DNA of 51,729 nucleotides from assembly GCA_024637095.1 (NCBI GenBank), contig JAGXFV010000043.1, positions 1 to 51,729 on the forward strand, given 5' to 3'. The translations under genes were made by a program, and so were the position numbers. The stretch comes from Actinomycetes bacterium (GTDB taxonomy: Bacteria; Actinomycetota; Thermoleophilia; RBG-16-64-13). Every line of letters starts with the position of its first letter. Within the stretch, counting starts at the first letter, position 1. The notes below the pieces were generated by a model, which saw nothing but the letters and a program-made list of their open reading frames with translations, searched no databases and was not told the DNA's origin. This document shows, one piece after another, positions 17,262-25,315 of this stretch.

Positions 17262-18688
17262 CCGCGCTTCACTTTGACCGATCCTGGGAAGACGCGATCA
17301 TCGCCCCCGAACTGCCCATCGAAGACGCAATCTCCAAGCTGGACAAGGCCGGGACCGGAGCTTTGGTTCTCCGCACTCCTGAGGGACGACTGGTGGGAAT
17401 ACTGACCGACGGTGACATCCGCCGCGCCATCCTGAGGGGGGTGTCGCTGGAGGAACCCACCCGGTCGATCGCTAAACTCGACCCGCTCACCGCCGGCCCT
17501 GCGATCTCGTCGAACGATGCCCTCTGCCTCATGGTGGAGCATCAAATCGATCACCTTCCTATCGTGGACAAGGAAGGCATCTTCCGAAGTCTGCTGCTGC
17601 GCAAAGACCTAGCAGCAGAAGAAGGTCTGAGCAAGACTGCCGGAGAACTCCTGCCCAAAGTGACCGTTTCCCCCGATCTCCCCGTCGTCGCGGCGATGGC
17701 CCGGTTGGACGAAGCCGGCACTGGTGCGCTGGCTCTGTGCTCTCCGGACGGTAAGTTGATCGGAATACTGACCGACGGCGACATCCGCCGGGCGGTTCTG
17801 CGCGGGGTGTCCCTGGAAGAACCCTCCCGGTCGATAGCCAACCTCGATCCGATCACTGCGGAAGGCCGAGTTTCCGCGACGGACGCGCTGCGCCTGATGA
17901 CCGAGCGCGACATCAACCAGCTCCCGGTGGTGGACCGGGATGGCGTCCTCACCCAGTTCTTGCTTCGCCGCGATCTCGCACAGGAGAACCGCCTGGACGT
18001 TTCGGCCGTGATCATGGCCGGTGGGTTCGGGAAGCGTCTGCTGCCCCTCACGGAGCAGATCCCCAAACCGATGCTGCCTATCGGAGACCGCCCGCTTCTC
18101 GAGCGCACCATCGAGCAGCTACGCCGCTCCGGCATCCAGGAAGTGAACCTGACCACTCATTACCTCCCTGAGCACATAGTCGAGCATTTTGGCGACGGTG
18201 AAGCTTTTGGGGTCCGGCTCAGTTACTCGAGAGAGGACCATCCGCTGGGCACCGCCGGGGGTCTCAGACAGGGCAGTCGGCCCGCCGGACCATTCCTAGT
18301 GTTGAACGGGGATGTCCTGACAGGCGCGTCGTTCGAACGGATGCTGCACTATCACCGCGAGAACGCCGCGGAACTGACTGTGGGCGTGAGAAAGTACGAA
18401 GTCAAGGTCCCCTTTGGGGTAGTAGAGAGCGAGGATGCCCGCGTCACCGGTCTGCAGGAAAAGCCGGCGCTCAGCTTCCTGATCAACGCCGGCATCTATG
18501 TGCTCGAGCCCGTAGTCTATGACCTTATTCCGGAAGACACCTATTTTGACATGACTGACCTCATCCAGAAGATGCTTTCCGATAATCGCTCGGTTGTGAG
18601 CTTCCCCATCATCGAATACTGGCTCGACGTCGGCCGTCATGAGGACTACCAGCAGGCTCAGGAAGATGTCCGTAACGGCCGAATCTGA
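17258..18688 (+). CDS. PtmE-like sugar-1-phosphate guanylyltransferase with two CBS pairs
   Basis: Nucleotidyltransferase with regulatory domains. Residues about 10-245 hold two homologous CBS-pair units (each about 122 residues), sharing VGILTDGDIRRAILRGVSLEE in the first and IGILTDGDIRRAVLRGVSLEE in the second. Residues about 248-476 are an NTP_transferase domain with VIMAGGFGKRLLPLTEQIPK and the metal motif LNGDVL near residue 350. Campylobacter PtmE, the GlcN-1-P guanylyltransferase of legionaminic acid synthesis, has this layout with one CBS unit. Here the unit is duplicated. GTG 17258 overlaps the previous stop and has AGGGAGG upstream. CBS pairs usually bind adenine nucleotides, so feedback or energy control is likely. 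GMP transfer is inferred. Confidence 0.82.
   Translation: MTALHFDRSWEDAIIAPELPIEDAISKLDKAGTGALVLRTPEGRLVGILTDGDIRRAILRGVSLEEPTRSIAKLDPLTAGPAISSNDALCLMVEHQIDHLPIVDKEGIFRSLLLRKDLAAEEGLSKTAGELLPKVTVSPDLPVVAAMARLDEAGTGALALCSPDGKLIGILTDGDIRRAVLRGVSLEEPSRSIANLDPITAEGRVSATDALRLMTERDINQLPVVDRDGVLTQFLLRRDLAQENRLDVSAVIMAGGFGKRLLPLTEQIPKPMLPIGDRPLLERTIEQLRRSGIQEVNLTTHYLPEHIVEHFGDGEAFGVRLSYSREDHPLGTAGGLRQGSRPAGPFLVLNGDVLTGASFERMLHYHRENAAELTVGVRKYEVKVPFGVVESEDARVTGLQEKPALSFLINAGIYVLEPVVYDLIPEDTYFDMTDLIQKMLSDNRSVVSFPIIEYWLDVGRHEDYQQAQEDVRNGRI
17303..18000 (+). repeat. Tandem 366-bp direct repeat encoding duplicated CBS pairs
   Basis: Two in-frame copies of a CBS-pair unit lie 366 bases (122 codons) apart. 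For example ACTGACCGAC occurs at 17401 and again at 17767, each followed by near-identical codons for the GDIRRA segment. Nucleotide similarity is high around this core and fades toward the ends, so the duplication is not brand new but still clear at DNA level. Confidence 0.85.
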
Positions 18689-19985
18689 CTTCGCGAACGC
18701 CGGCCAGAAGATGTACGAGCTCCTGACGGAGCTGTTCCCTATCGCACGCAGCCTCACAGGCGACGGCGTGCGCCAGACCCTACAGATCCTGCAGCGCTCC
18801 ATACCGCTTACCGTGCACGAGGTGCCGTCAGGCTCTCGCGTATTCGACTGGACGATCCCCGATGAGTGGAGCATCCGGGATGCCTATATCCTAGACGAAC
18901 ACGACCGGCGCGTGGTCGACTTTCGGGACAACAATCTGCACGTGGTCGGCTACTCAGTGCCGGTAGACCGGGTGATGTCGCTCGAGGAACTACAGCCTCA
19001 CCTACACTCGCTCGAGGACCAGCCGGACGCTATCCCTTACGTTACGTCCTACTACTCCAAGCGGTGGGGATTCTGCCTCACCCACCGGCAACGGCAGTCG
19101 CTACGCGAAGGGCAATACCGTGTAGTGATCGACAGCGATCTGCGGCCGGGCTTCCTCACATACGGCGAGTTGCTCATCCCCGGGACCACCCGCGAAGAGG
19201 TCTTCATCTCCACTTACATATGTCATCCATCGATGGCCAACAACGAGCTTTCCGGACCCGTAGTGACCACGATGCTGTCCCGGTGGATCGCCAGTCGGCC
19301 TCGACGTTACAGCTACCGCATCGTGTTCATTCCCGAGACGATCGGATCGCTGACTTATCTCAGCCGCCATCTGGATGAGCTCAAGCGCAACGTGATCGCG
19401 GGCTTCAACGTGACCTGCGTCGGCGACGACAGAGCCTACTCCTACCTTCCTTCGCGGGCCGGAGACACCCTGGCAGATAGGGCCGCTCTTGCCGTCCTGC
19501 GAGATAACCACCCGGAGTTCATTCGCTACTCCTATCTGGACCGGGGCAGCGATGAGCGACAGTACTGCAGCCCAGGAGTGGACCTGCCCGTCGCCTCGGT
19601 GATGCGCTCCAAATACAGGGAATACCGGGAGTACCACACCTCATTGGACGATCTCTCATTAGTCAGTTCTGCGGGCCTTCAGGGCGCGTTCACAGTACTC
19701 CACGAGTGCCTGGAGTTGATCGAAGAGAACCGGATCTACCTCTCCACCAACCAGGGCGAGCCCCAGCTCGGGCGGCGTGGTCTCTATCCCAATCTCGGGA
19801 CGAAGAATCCCCACCGACAGGCGAACGAGATCCTCGACTTCCTGGCTTACGCGGACGGCTCCAATGATCTCATCGACATCAGCAGCATCATCGGTGTCCC
19901 GGTCTGGCGGCTCTATTCGTTAGCCCAAACTCTTGAGGCCGAAGGGCTCATCAAGGAGCGGCAAACTCCGGAAATCCGCGGCTGA
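18666..19985 (+). CDS. DUF4910/DUF2172 aminopeptidase-like protein with C-terminal winged helix
   Basis: 439-residue protein of the DUF4910 aminopeptidase-like family, with an inserted DUF2172-type segment and a C-terminal HTH_47-type winged helix. LFPIARSLTGDGVRQTL starts the fold. Candidate zinc ligands are in TYICHPSMANNELSGP, RGSDERQYCSPGVDLP and YREYHTSLDD, matching the pattern of M28-like peptidases. The last 65 residues (from PHRQANEILDFLAYADG) form the winged helix. Function of the family is not established to my knowledge; it is often found in polysaccharide loci. ATG 18666 has AGGAAG upstream and overlaps the PtmE-like gene by 23 bases. ATG 18639 is an alternative. It is last in the operon and converges with the kinase at 19988. 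Confidence 0.8.
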   Translation: MSVTAESDFANAGQKMYELLTELFPIARSLTGDGVRQTLQILQRSIPLTVHEVPSGSRVFDWTIPDEWSIRDAYILDEHDRRVVDFRDNNLHVVGYSVPVDRVMSLEELQPHLHSLEDQPDAIPYVTSYYSKRWGFCLTHRQRQSLREGQYRVVIDSDLRPGFLTYGELLIPGTTREEVFISTYICHPSMANNELSGPVVTTMLSRWIASRPRRYSYRIVFIPETIGSLTYLSRHLDELKRNVIAGFNVTCVGDDRAYSYLPSRAGDTLADRAALAVLRDNHPEFIRYSYLDRGSDERQYCSPGVDLPVASVMRSKYREYREYHTSLDDLSLVSSAGLQGAFTVLHECLELIEENRIYLSTNQGEPQLGRRGLYPNLGTKNPHRQANEILDFLAYADGSNDLIDISSIIGVPVWRLYSLAQTLEAEGLIKERQTPEIRG

Positions 19986-19987
19986 TT

Positions 19988-21670
19988 CTAGAAGCCCTTG
20001 GGGAGCGTGCGCCGCTTGGCAACATGATCAGACCCGTCGCCGGTCCCGCCTTCAGGGCTGAGCTCAATATTGGGGGTCTCTGGATTCAAGAAGTACCCGT
20101 AACTGTGGTATGTGGATTCATCCATGCCTTTGACACCTCCGGCCACTACTCCGAGGGCATGCGCACCGGTTCTTTCCAGCAAAGTATGTAATTGACGAGC
20201 CTCATCTTTAGTCGTGGAATTAAGACGGGCACACACGATTACCGCATCGACCTGTCCAACCAGGCTAAGAGCATCCGACACCAGCAAGACGGGTGGGGTA
20301 TCTATCAACACATAGTCCCCCAGCTCAGCAGCGTCTTGTATAAGCCACTTCATTTGGTCCGATCCTAAGAACTCAGCAGGATTTGGAGGTAGGGGCCCAG
20401 ACGCAAGACAGAACAAGCTACTGTTAAGGAAGGCCGGGCTCGCTGGAGGGGACCCAATACGCGGCTTGGTGAACTTGGTGTGGTCGATTTCAACCGACTG
20501 CAATGCTTCCTGCAGGCTGAGTGCCCCAGCCAAGACGTCAGAGATGCCCCGTCGGCTCGGAACTCCCAGATACCTGTGAACCATTGGCCGACGGAGGTCA
20601 GCTTCCAACACCGTTACTCTGGCGCCGGCCATGGCGAGGCTAATAGCCAGGTTGACCGTGGTAACGGTCTTTCCTTCTTGAGGGAGCCCACTTGTGACCA
20701 AGATGGTCTTAACCTGCCTATCGAACTCGAAATACTTCAAATTACTCCGCAGCGCGCGAAATGCCTCCACGAACTGCGGCGCTCCGTGGGTGTAAGTCAC
20801 CAGCCCCACGGGCTCGCCCTCTGCCGGAGTTACGTGACTACCGACCTGGGGGATAGCCGCCAGCACAGGCAGTCCAATTTCCTCCTCCAGAGCGTCCACC
20901 GTCTTGATTCTCCTGTCGAGGCGGTCCACGACGAAAGCCAGTAGTACACCCGAGAAAAGCCCGAGACCCCCAGCGACCATTCCGTTTCTAATCGGCCGCG
21001 GGGCGAATGGCTCGTCAGGGATTGTCGCTGTCTGCACGATCTCGTACCCGCCGGTCTGCATACTCTCAATAATTCGCAACTCTTCGGCTTTTTGAGTGAG
21101 GATTACGCCCCTGTCAGAGGCCCTGTCTGCAGCCGTCATGGAGGCCAATTCTTCCTCGATCTGGGCGCGGGCTTGAGATAGAGCCGCACGGTCTGCTTCC
21201 TGGCGGTAGCGAATGAACTGACTTGCGAAAGAGTTACTGACCGCTGCAGCCTCTTGAGCGTCAGTGCTGACAGCCCTGATCTCCAATATCTGTGTGTTCG
21301 TGCCTCTATCGACGCTGATCATCTCGAGAAGTGACCCGCCGCTGCGAGGCGAATTCAGATCTTCCTTCACCATTTGGGCAACAACGTCGAGCTTGACAAG
21401 TCTAGAGCCCGTTTGCAGATCGCTGCCAACATCCGTGGGAGCGAAGAGTTGGGTGTCGAACAGCCCGCGGTCGAAAGAGGTCGTCTGACGGAGAATGCTG
21501 GCTGTCGCCCCATACTGGGGGGTTGCCCATGCATAGGAGTACAGCAGAACCAGCGCGACGATGGGTAGCAGTACCCCCAGCACCCACCACTTGCGGTCCC
21601 GCAGCACACGCATATACGTGGCAAGCGGGAAACTGTCAGTTCTTTCCGCGGACGAATCTCGTGCGCTCAT
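19988..21670 (-). CDS. Wzz/BY-kinase: chain-length regulator fused to tyrosine autokinase
   Basis: Polysaccharide co-polymerase with a cytoplasmic bacterial tyrosine kinase. Wzz domain: residues about 15-245, with transmembrane segments near 29-48 and 228-250 flanking a large external loop. Kinase: Walker A SGLPQEGKTVTTVN near residue 328, Walker A' VTVLEADLRRPM, Walker B VLIDTPPVLL. The tail has Tyr residues in STYHSYGYFL for autophosphorylation. It would control polymer length and export through phosphorylation cycles. ATG 21670 lies 11 bases after TAGAAT on the same strand, with no clear ribosome site. A paralogue lies at 36508-38127. Its stop is two bases from that of the convergent DUF4910 gene. 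Confidence 0.92.
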   Translation of the reverse strand: MSARDSSAERTDSFPLATYMRVLRDRKWWVLGVLLPIVALVLLYSYAWATPQYGATASILRQTTSFDRGLFDTQLFAPTDVGSDLQTGSRLVKLDVVAQMVKEDLNSPRSGGSLLEMISVDRGTNTQILEIRAVSTDAQEAAAVSNSFASQFIRYRQEADRAALSQARAQIEEELASMTAADRASDRGVILTQKAEELRIIESMQTGGYEIVQTATIPDEPFAPRPIRNGMVAGGLGLFSGVLLAFVVDRLDRRIKTVDALEEEIGLPVLAAIPQVGSHVTPAEGEPVGLVTYTHGAPQFVEAFRALRSNLKYFEFDRQVKTILVTSGLPQEGKTVTTVNLAISLAMAGARVTVLEADLRRPMVHRYLGVPSRRGISDVLAGALSLQEALQSVEIDHTKFTKPRIGSPPASPAFLNSSLFCLASGPLPPNPAEFLGSDQMKWLIQDAAELGDYVLIDTPPVLLVSDALSLVGQVDAVIVCARLNSTTKDEARQLHTLLERTGAHALGVVAGGVKGMDESTYHSYGYFLNPETPNIELSPEGGTGDGSDHVAKRRTLPKGF

Positions 21671-21736
21671 TTTGATGCTCTATTCTAAGTTATGGGGTTC
21701 GACCCGTGCACAAGGAACGTTAGAGCGTAGGCGGCG

Positions 21737-22795
21737 TTACCTGTTCTGGACGCGATCACTATACCCCGAACCCTCGGCTGGGGACGGCCGCCACCTCCGA
21801 GCGAATCTGAAGACACCCACCAGAAACCCGGAACCATAACCAAAATGCATGGCCGCAAATGCCGGCGGTAGCGCGCGCAGATGCTCCATCCCGTGGCGCA
21901 ATGCCAACCACACCGAGGCAGCTACGTTCGCTGCGCTGTAGGCTGCGAGCAGAAACACGAGGGGAACCCGGGCTGTGCGCCACAACAGCGAGCTCACGGC
22001 TGACCCCGCGAGGCCGAGGACGAGCAGGGAGGGCACGAAGTGCCTCAGCCGCATACGGCTCGGGTGCTTTTGCGCCACCCGTACCTTCCAGAACCCGTAC
22101 TGGTAATACTGCTTGACCAGGCGCCTCAAGGAGGAACGGCTGTAATAGATCGAGGTGACGTCGGCCGCAAGCAGCAGACGCCCCCCTTGATCTCTGATGC
22201 GGAAGTTGTATTCGTCGTCCTGGTCACGCACCATCTCTTCGTCGTAGGCTCCCGCCTTCTCCATCGTCCTCCTGGGATAAGCCGGAAAGGGAATTGTGTC
22301 CACCATCATGTCCCGGCCGGAGACCGTCCGGAAGGAACTGCCCCCGACCCCGAACTTGGAGGCGGACGCGAGCGCTATTGACCGCGCAATCGCGGTTTCT
22401 CCGACTGTTTGGCAACTGCCCCCCACCCCGTCTACACCATCTTCGAGCAGGTGCCGCACGCAGTTACTAATGTAGTCAGGAGCGATCTCGCAGTGCCCGT
22501 CGACTCGGATCAAGATCTCGCCTTGTGCCTGAGCATAGGCCAGGTTGAGCCCGGTGGGAGCAATCTCTCCGGGATTATCGAGTATCGTAACCCTCCCATG
22601 GCCACGGGCCATGCTCTCGATGACCTCCCGAGTGCGATCAGCCGAACCCCCGTCGGCAACAATGATCTCTACCCGATCTTTCGGATAATCCTGGTGCAAA
22701 ACTGAGCCCAAGCTCTTTTCGATGTACGCCTCTTCGTTTCGGACAGGCATGAGTACACTGACGAGAGGGAGCGAGTGCCTGGTCCTGTCATCCAT
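21737..22795 (-). CDS. GT2-family glycosyltransferase with membrane tail
   Basis: Inverting GT2 glycosyltransferase, about 352 residues. VSVLMPVRNEEAYIEKSL is the first strand, EIIVADGGSADRT binds the nucleotide, and ILIRVDGHCEIAPDY holds the DxD-type metal site. The catalytic area continues at MVRDQDDEYNFRIRDQGG. After residue about 255 there are three hydrophobic segments, so the protein is membrane-associated, like ExoA/succinoglycan-type transferases. ATG 22795 has GAGG eight bases upstream and is preferred to TTG 22807. It is downstream of the dehydratase gene on the same strand and upstream of the Wzz kinase, so these three may form one transcription unit. Confidence 0.88.
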   Translation of the reverse strand: MDDRTRHSLPLVSVLMPVRNEEAYIEKSLGSVLHQDYPKDRVEIIVADGGSADRTREVIESMARGHGRVTILDNPGEIAPTGLNLAYAQAQGEILIRVDGHCEIAPDYISNCVRHLLEDGVDGVGGSCQTVGETAIARSIALASASKFGVGGSSFRTVSGRDMMVDTIPFPAYPRRTMEKAGAYDEEMVRDQDDEYNFRIRDQGGRLLLAADVTSIYYSRSSLRRLVKQYYQYGFWKVRVAQKHPSRMRLRHFVPSLLVLGLAGSAVSSLLWRTARVPLVFLLAAYSAANVAASVWLALRHGMEHLRALPPAFAAMHFGYGSGFLVGVFRFARRWRPSPAEGSGYSDRVQNR

Positions 22796-22807
22796 TAATG
22801 ACCTCAA

Positions 22808-23000
22808 GATCGGGAATCAAGCGACACGGCGAGGACAACTCATCCCCGAGAGGGGTGCCCTCCGGGGAGGGCCCCAAAATGGAACGGTCTTAAAACACTG
22901 AACCGCTCTGCGAAGCAGATCGAGCGAAGGCGCAAATCACACGCGCGCCAGAGTCTAATCGAGAGCCGGGCCAAGAGGCCGCCCTCGGACTTGTCCTGCC
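22808..23000. other. Intergenic region with two adjacent short hairpins
   Basis: Between two minus-strand genes. It holds CCCC-GAGA-GGGG (22844-22855, a GNRA-type tetraloop on the plus strand) and GCCCTCC/GGAGGGC (22857-22863 with 22866-22872). No T tract follows either on the minus strand, so I do not call a terminator. No reading frame with gene-like features is present. Confidence 0.4.
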
Positions 23001-25064
23001 TCACCTGTTGGCAACAGGTCTGGAGTCCGGCACGAAGTGCCTGAAAGCGGGCTCCGTTTCCCCAGCACCGACATCTGGCCCGCCTTCGTCCGGCTTCGTC
23101 CCGCGCTTCTGCAGTTGATGCACGACCCTGTCTGCGGCCGGCAGCGGAAACTCCCGCAGCTCCGCCCGGCCGTTTCCGTTCTGGGCGTGGTAGGTAGGGG
23201 CGCAGCGCATCATCGCCGCCCGGATCTTGTCGGAGTCGGCGTTGGTCTCGGCGAGGTGTATCAACTCGCGCAGATTGCCGTCGAAGTTGCCGGGCAGGTC
23301 GCTGGGGTTCGGGCTCAATGCACGGCTAAGGGTGGCCACGTTGATCAGGGGGTGCTCGGTATGGGCGAATTCCTCCCCGCAGCACACCAAGTGCTCTTCC
23401 AGCTTCTCCCCGGGCCGCAGGCCGGTGAATTCGATCGCGATGTCCCGCCCTCTACCCAGCAGGCCGATCATTTGCTCGGCGAGCGAGAGGATGGTAACGG
23501 GTTCGCCCATCTCCAGCACGAAGACGCCGGTGGAGCTACGATCCCGGCGGGGCAGCGTTTCCACAAGTGTAGCCGCCTGCAGGACCAGCCTGACCGCCTC
23601 CTCGATGGTCATGAAGTAACGCGTCATGTCGGGGTGGGTGATGGTCACCGGCCCACCGGATTCGATCTGCCGGCGGAAGATGGGGATGACGCTTCCACGG
23701 CTTCCCAGCACGTTACCAAAACGCACCGAAGCGAATCTCGTGCCCGGATGGTGGATGGCCATACGCCTGACGATCAGCTCGCCGATGCGCTTGGTGGCGC
23801 CCATCACGTTGACCGGATCGACGGCCTTGTCGGTGGAGATGTTGATGAAGCGCTCCACTCCGTAGGCGGCGGCGGTTTCGGCCAAGATCGCGGTTCCCTT
23901 GACGTTGGTGATCACCGCTTCGTCGGGATTCACCTCCATCAAAGGCACATGCTTGTATGCAGCGGCATGGAAGACCACTTCAGGACGCACCCGGGCGAAC
24001 AGCCATTCCACCTTGTGACGGACGCTCACGCTCATGGGATGAACCGAGTAGCTGGAGGCGCCCAGTTTCCTCAGGTCTTCGTGCAGGTGGTAGAGCGCGG
24101 ACTCGTCCTTGTCCACCAGCACGAGCTGCGAGGGATGAAATGCGGAGATCTGCCGGCTGAGCTCAGAGCCGATGGAGCCGGCGGCCCCCGTGATGAGGAC
24201 GCGACGACCGCGGATGAACTCCGCGATAGCTTCCACGTCGATTTCCGCCTTGGGGCGGCCGAGCAGGTCCTCGATCCTGAGCTCCCTCGCATCGGCCAGG
24301 GATGCCTCCCCGTTGACCAGATCGCCAAGGCTGGGAAGTGTCTTTAGTTTCGCGGTGGTTCGGCTACAGATCTCATGGATACGCGCCATGTCGCTGGGTT
24401 CCGCGGACGGAATGGCTATGAGAATTTCGTCGATCCCGTAGCGGTCGACAAGCGAGGGGACATCATCGACCGTCCCTACCACCGGAACGTCGCGGAGGCG
24501 CATACCTTTGAGCCTGCGGTCGTCATCTACCAAGGCGACGATTTTGGCCCCTATGGACGGATTGCGGTGGACCTCGGAGACGACGGCACTCGCTGCTGCT
24601 CCCGCTCCGACCACGAGCAGGTTCCGGGTCTCACCCTCGGGCGCGCCGGAGTTTTCGAAGAGAATCCGCCAGTAGACCCGGTAACCGGCCATCGCCACCA
24701 CTGACAGAAGAGCCCCGATCAAGACCACGGAAATCGGCGCGATTCGCGAACCGGGGAGCGCCAGGACAACCAGCAGCAGGAAGGTCATCGCGAACAAACC
24801 GCTCTTGGCCATTCGCAGAGCCTGGCCAACGCCCAAGAACCGCGTGACAATCCGGTATATTCCTACGCCCCAATTGGCGCCAAGATGGACGGCGATAGCC
24901 AGCGGCGGGAATGCCTGGAAGGACCCGGAGATCCCAAGGTCCGCGGGAACGGTTCCGTCAAACCGCAGGAGAAGGGCGCAATAGTAGGCGGCGAAAACCA
25001 AGAGGCCATCGGCAAGAACCAGCGCCGCGCGCCTGTGAGGAAGCCTATCAATTAAACGATACAT
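23001..25064 (-). CDS. Membrane-bound nucleotide-sugar 4,6-dehydratase (FlaA1/CapD/PglF type)
   Basis: Large CapD/WbpM/PglF-type enzyme of about 687 residues. Four N-terminal hydrophobic segments (to about residue 115) are followed by a CoA-binding-like domain with LLVVGAGAAASAVV and then the catalytic SDR domain starting VLITGAAGSIGSELSRQ near residue 285. The active site has NISTDKAVDPVNVMGATKR, the Thr-Asp-Lys variant with Met in place of the usual Tyr, typical of this family. These enzymes convert UDP-GlcNAc to the 4-keto-6-deoxy sugar, the substrate of LegC/PglE-type aminotransferases. ATG 25064 is preferred to the upstream GTG 25091. It probably feeds the nonulosonic acid operon or another deoxy sugar. 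Confidence 0.9.
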   Translation of the reverse strand: MYRLIDRLPHRRAALVLADGLLVFAAYYCALLLRFDGTVPADLGISGSFQAFPPLAIAVHLGANWGVGIYRIVTRFLGVGQALRMAKSGLFAMTFLLLVVLALPGSRIAPISVVLIGALLSVVAMAGYRVYWRILFENSGAPEGETRNLLVVGAGAAASAVVSEVHRNPSIGAKIVALVDDDRRLKGMRLRDVPVVGTVDDVPSLVDRYGIDEILIAIPSAEPSDMARIHEICSRTTAKLKTLPSLGDLVNGEASLADARELRIEDLLGRPKAEIDVEAIAEFIRGRRVLITGAAGSIGSELSRQISAFHPSQLVLVDKDESALYHLHEDLRKLGASSYSVHPMSVSVRHKVEWLFARVRPEVVFHAAAYKHVPLMEVNPDEAVITNVKGTAILAETAAAYGVERFINISTDKAVDPVNVMGATKRIGELIVRRMAIHHPGTRFASVRFGNVLGSRGSVIPIFRRQIESGGPVTITHPDMTRYFMTIEEAVRLVLQAATLVETLPRRDRSSTGVFVLEMGEPVTILSLAEQMIGLLGRGRDIAIEFTGLRPGEKLEEHLVCCGEEFAHTEHPLINVATLSRALSPNPSDLPGNFDGNLRELIHLAETNADSDKIRAAMMRCAPTYHAQNGNGRAELREFPLPAADRVVHQLQKRGTKPDEGGPDVGAGETEPAFRHFVPDSRPVANR

Positions 25065-25315
25065 GACCCTGCTTTGCCGCGGTGACCACACCGTCGCGGC
25101 GAATCCGTTGCCTCCCCGTAGAATCCCCTGGCGACAATTTCATCATAGTGAAAGCTTTCTAATTGTACACCGTGGAAGTCGTCGCCCTGTAAGGCCCTTT
25201 TTCCTTTCTCAGGAAAAGTTAATCAACAGCCGATAGATTCCCTTGGCTGCAAAGGGTTTCTCGCCAGACGGGGACCGGCGTGGCGAAGCAACACAATCGC
25301 AATCCGGAGGCACCC
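25065..25315. other. Divergent intergenic region with pseudoknot-like leader
   Basis: Separates the minus-strand dehydratase and the plus-strand SLH protease. On the plus strand, CAGCC (25227-25231) can pair with GGCTG (25245-25249), while CCCTT in its loop (25240-25244) can pair with AAGGG (25252-25256), giving an H-type pseudoknot. TCGCC (25261-25265) can then pair with GGCGA (25282-25286). GGAGG at 25306-25310 is the ribosome site. I cannot match this to a known riboswitch class. No promoter is clear enough to mark. Confidence 0.45.

Noticed and set aside
23037-24347. 436-codon plus-strand frame
   Set aside because: Fully antisense to the conserved FlaA1/CapD-type dehydratase; His/Gly/Arg-rich with no domain, a typical high-GC shadow.
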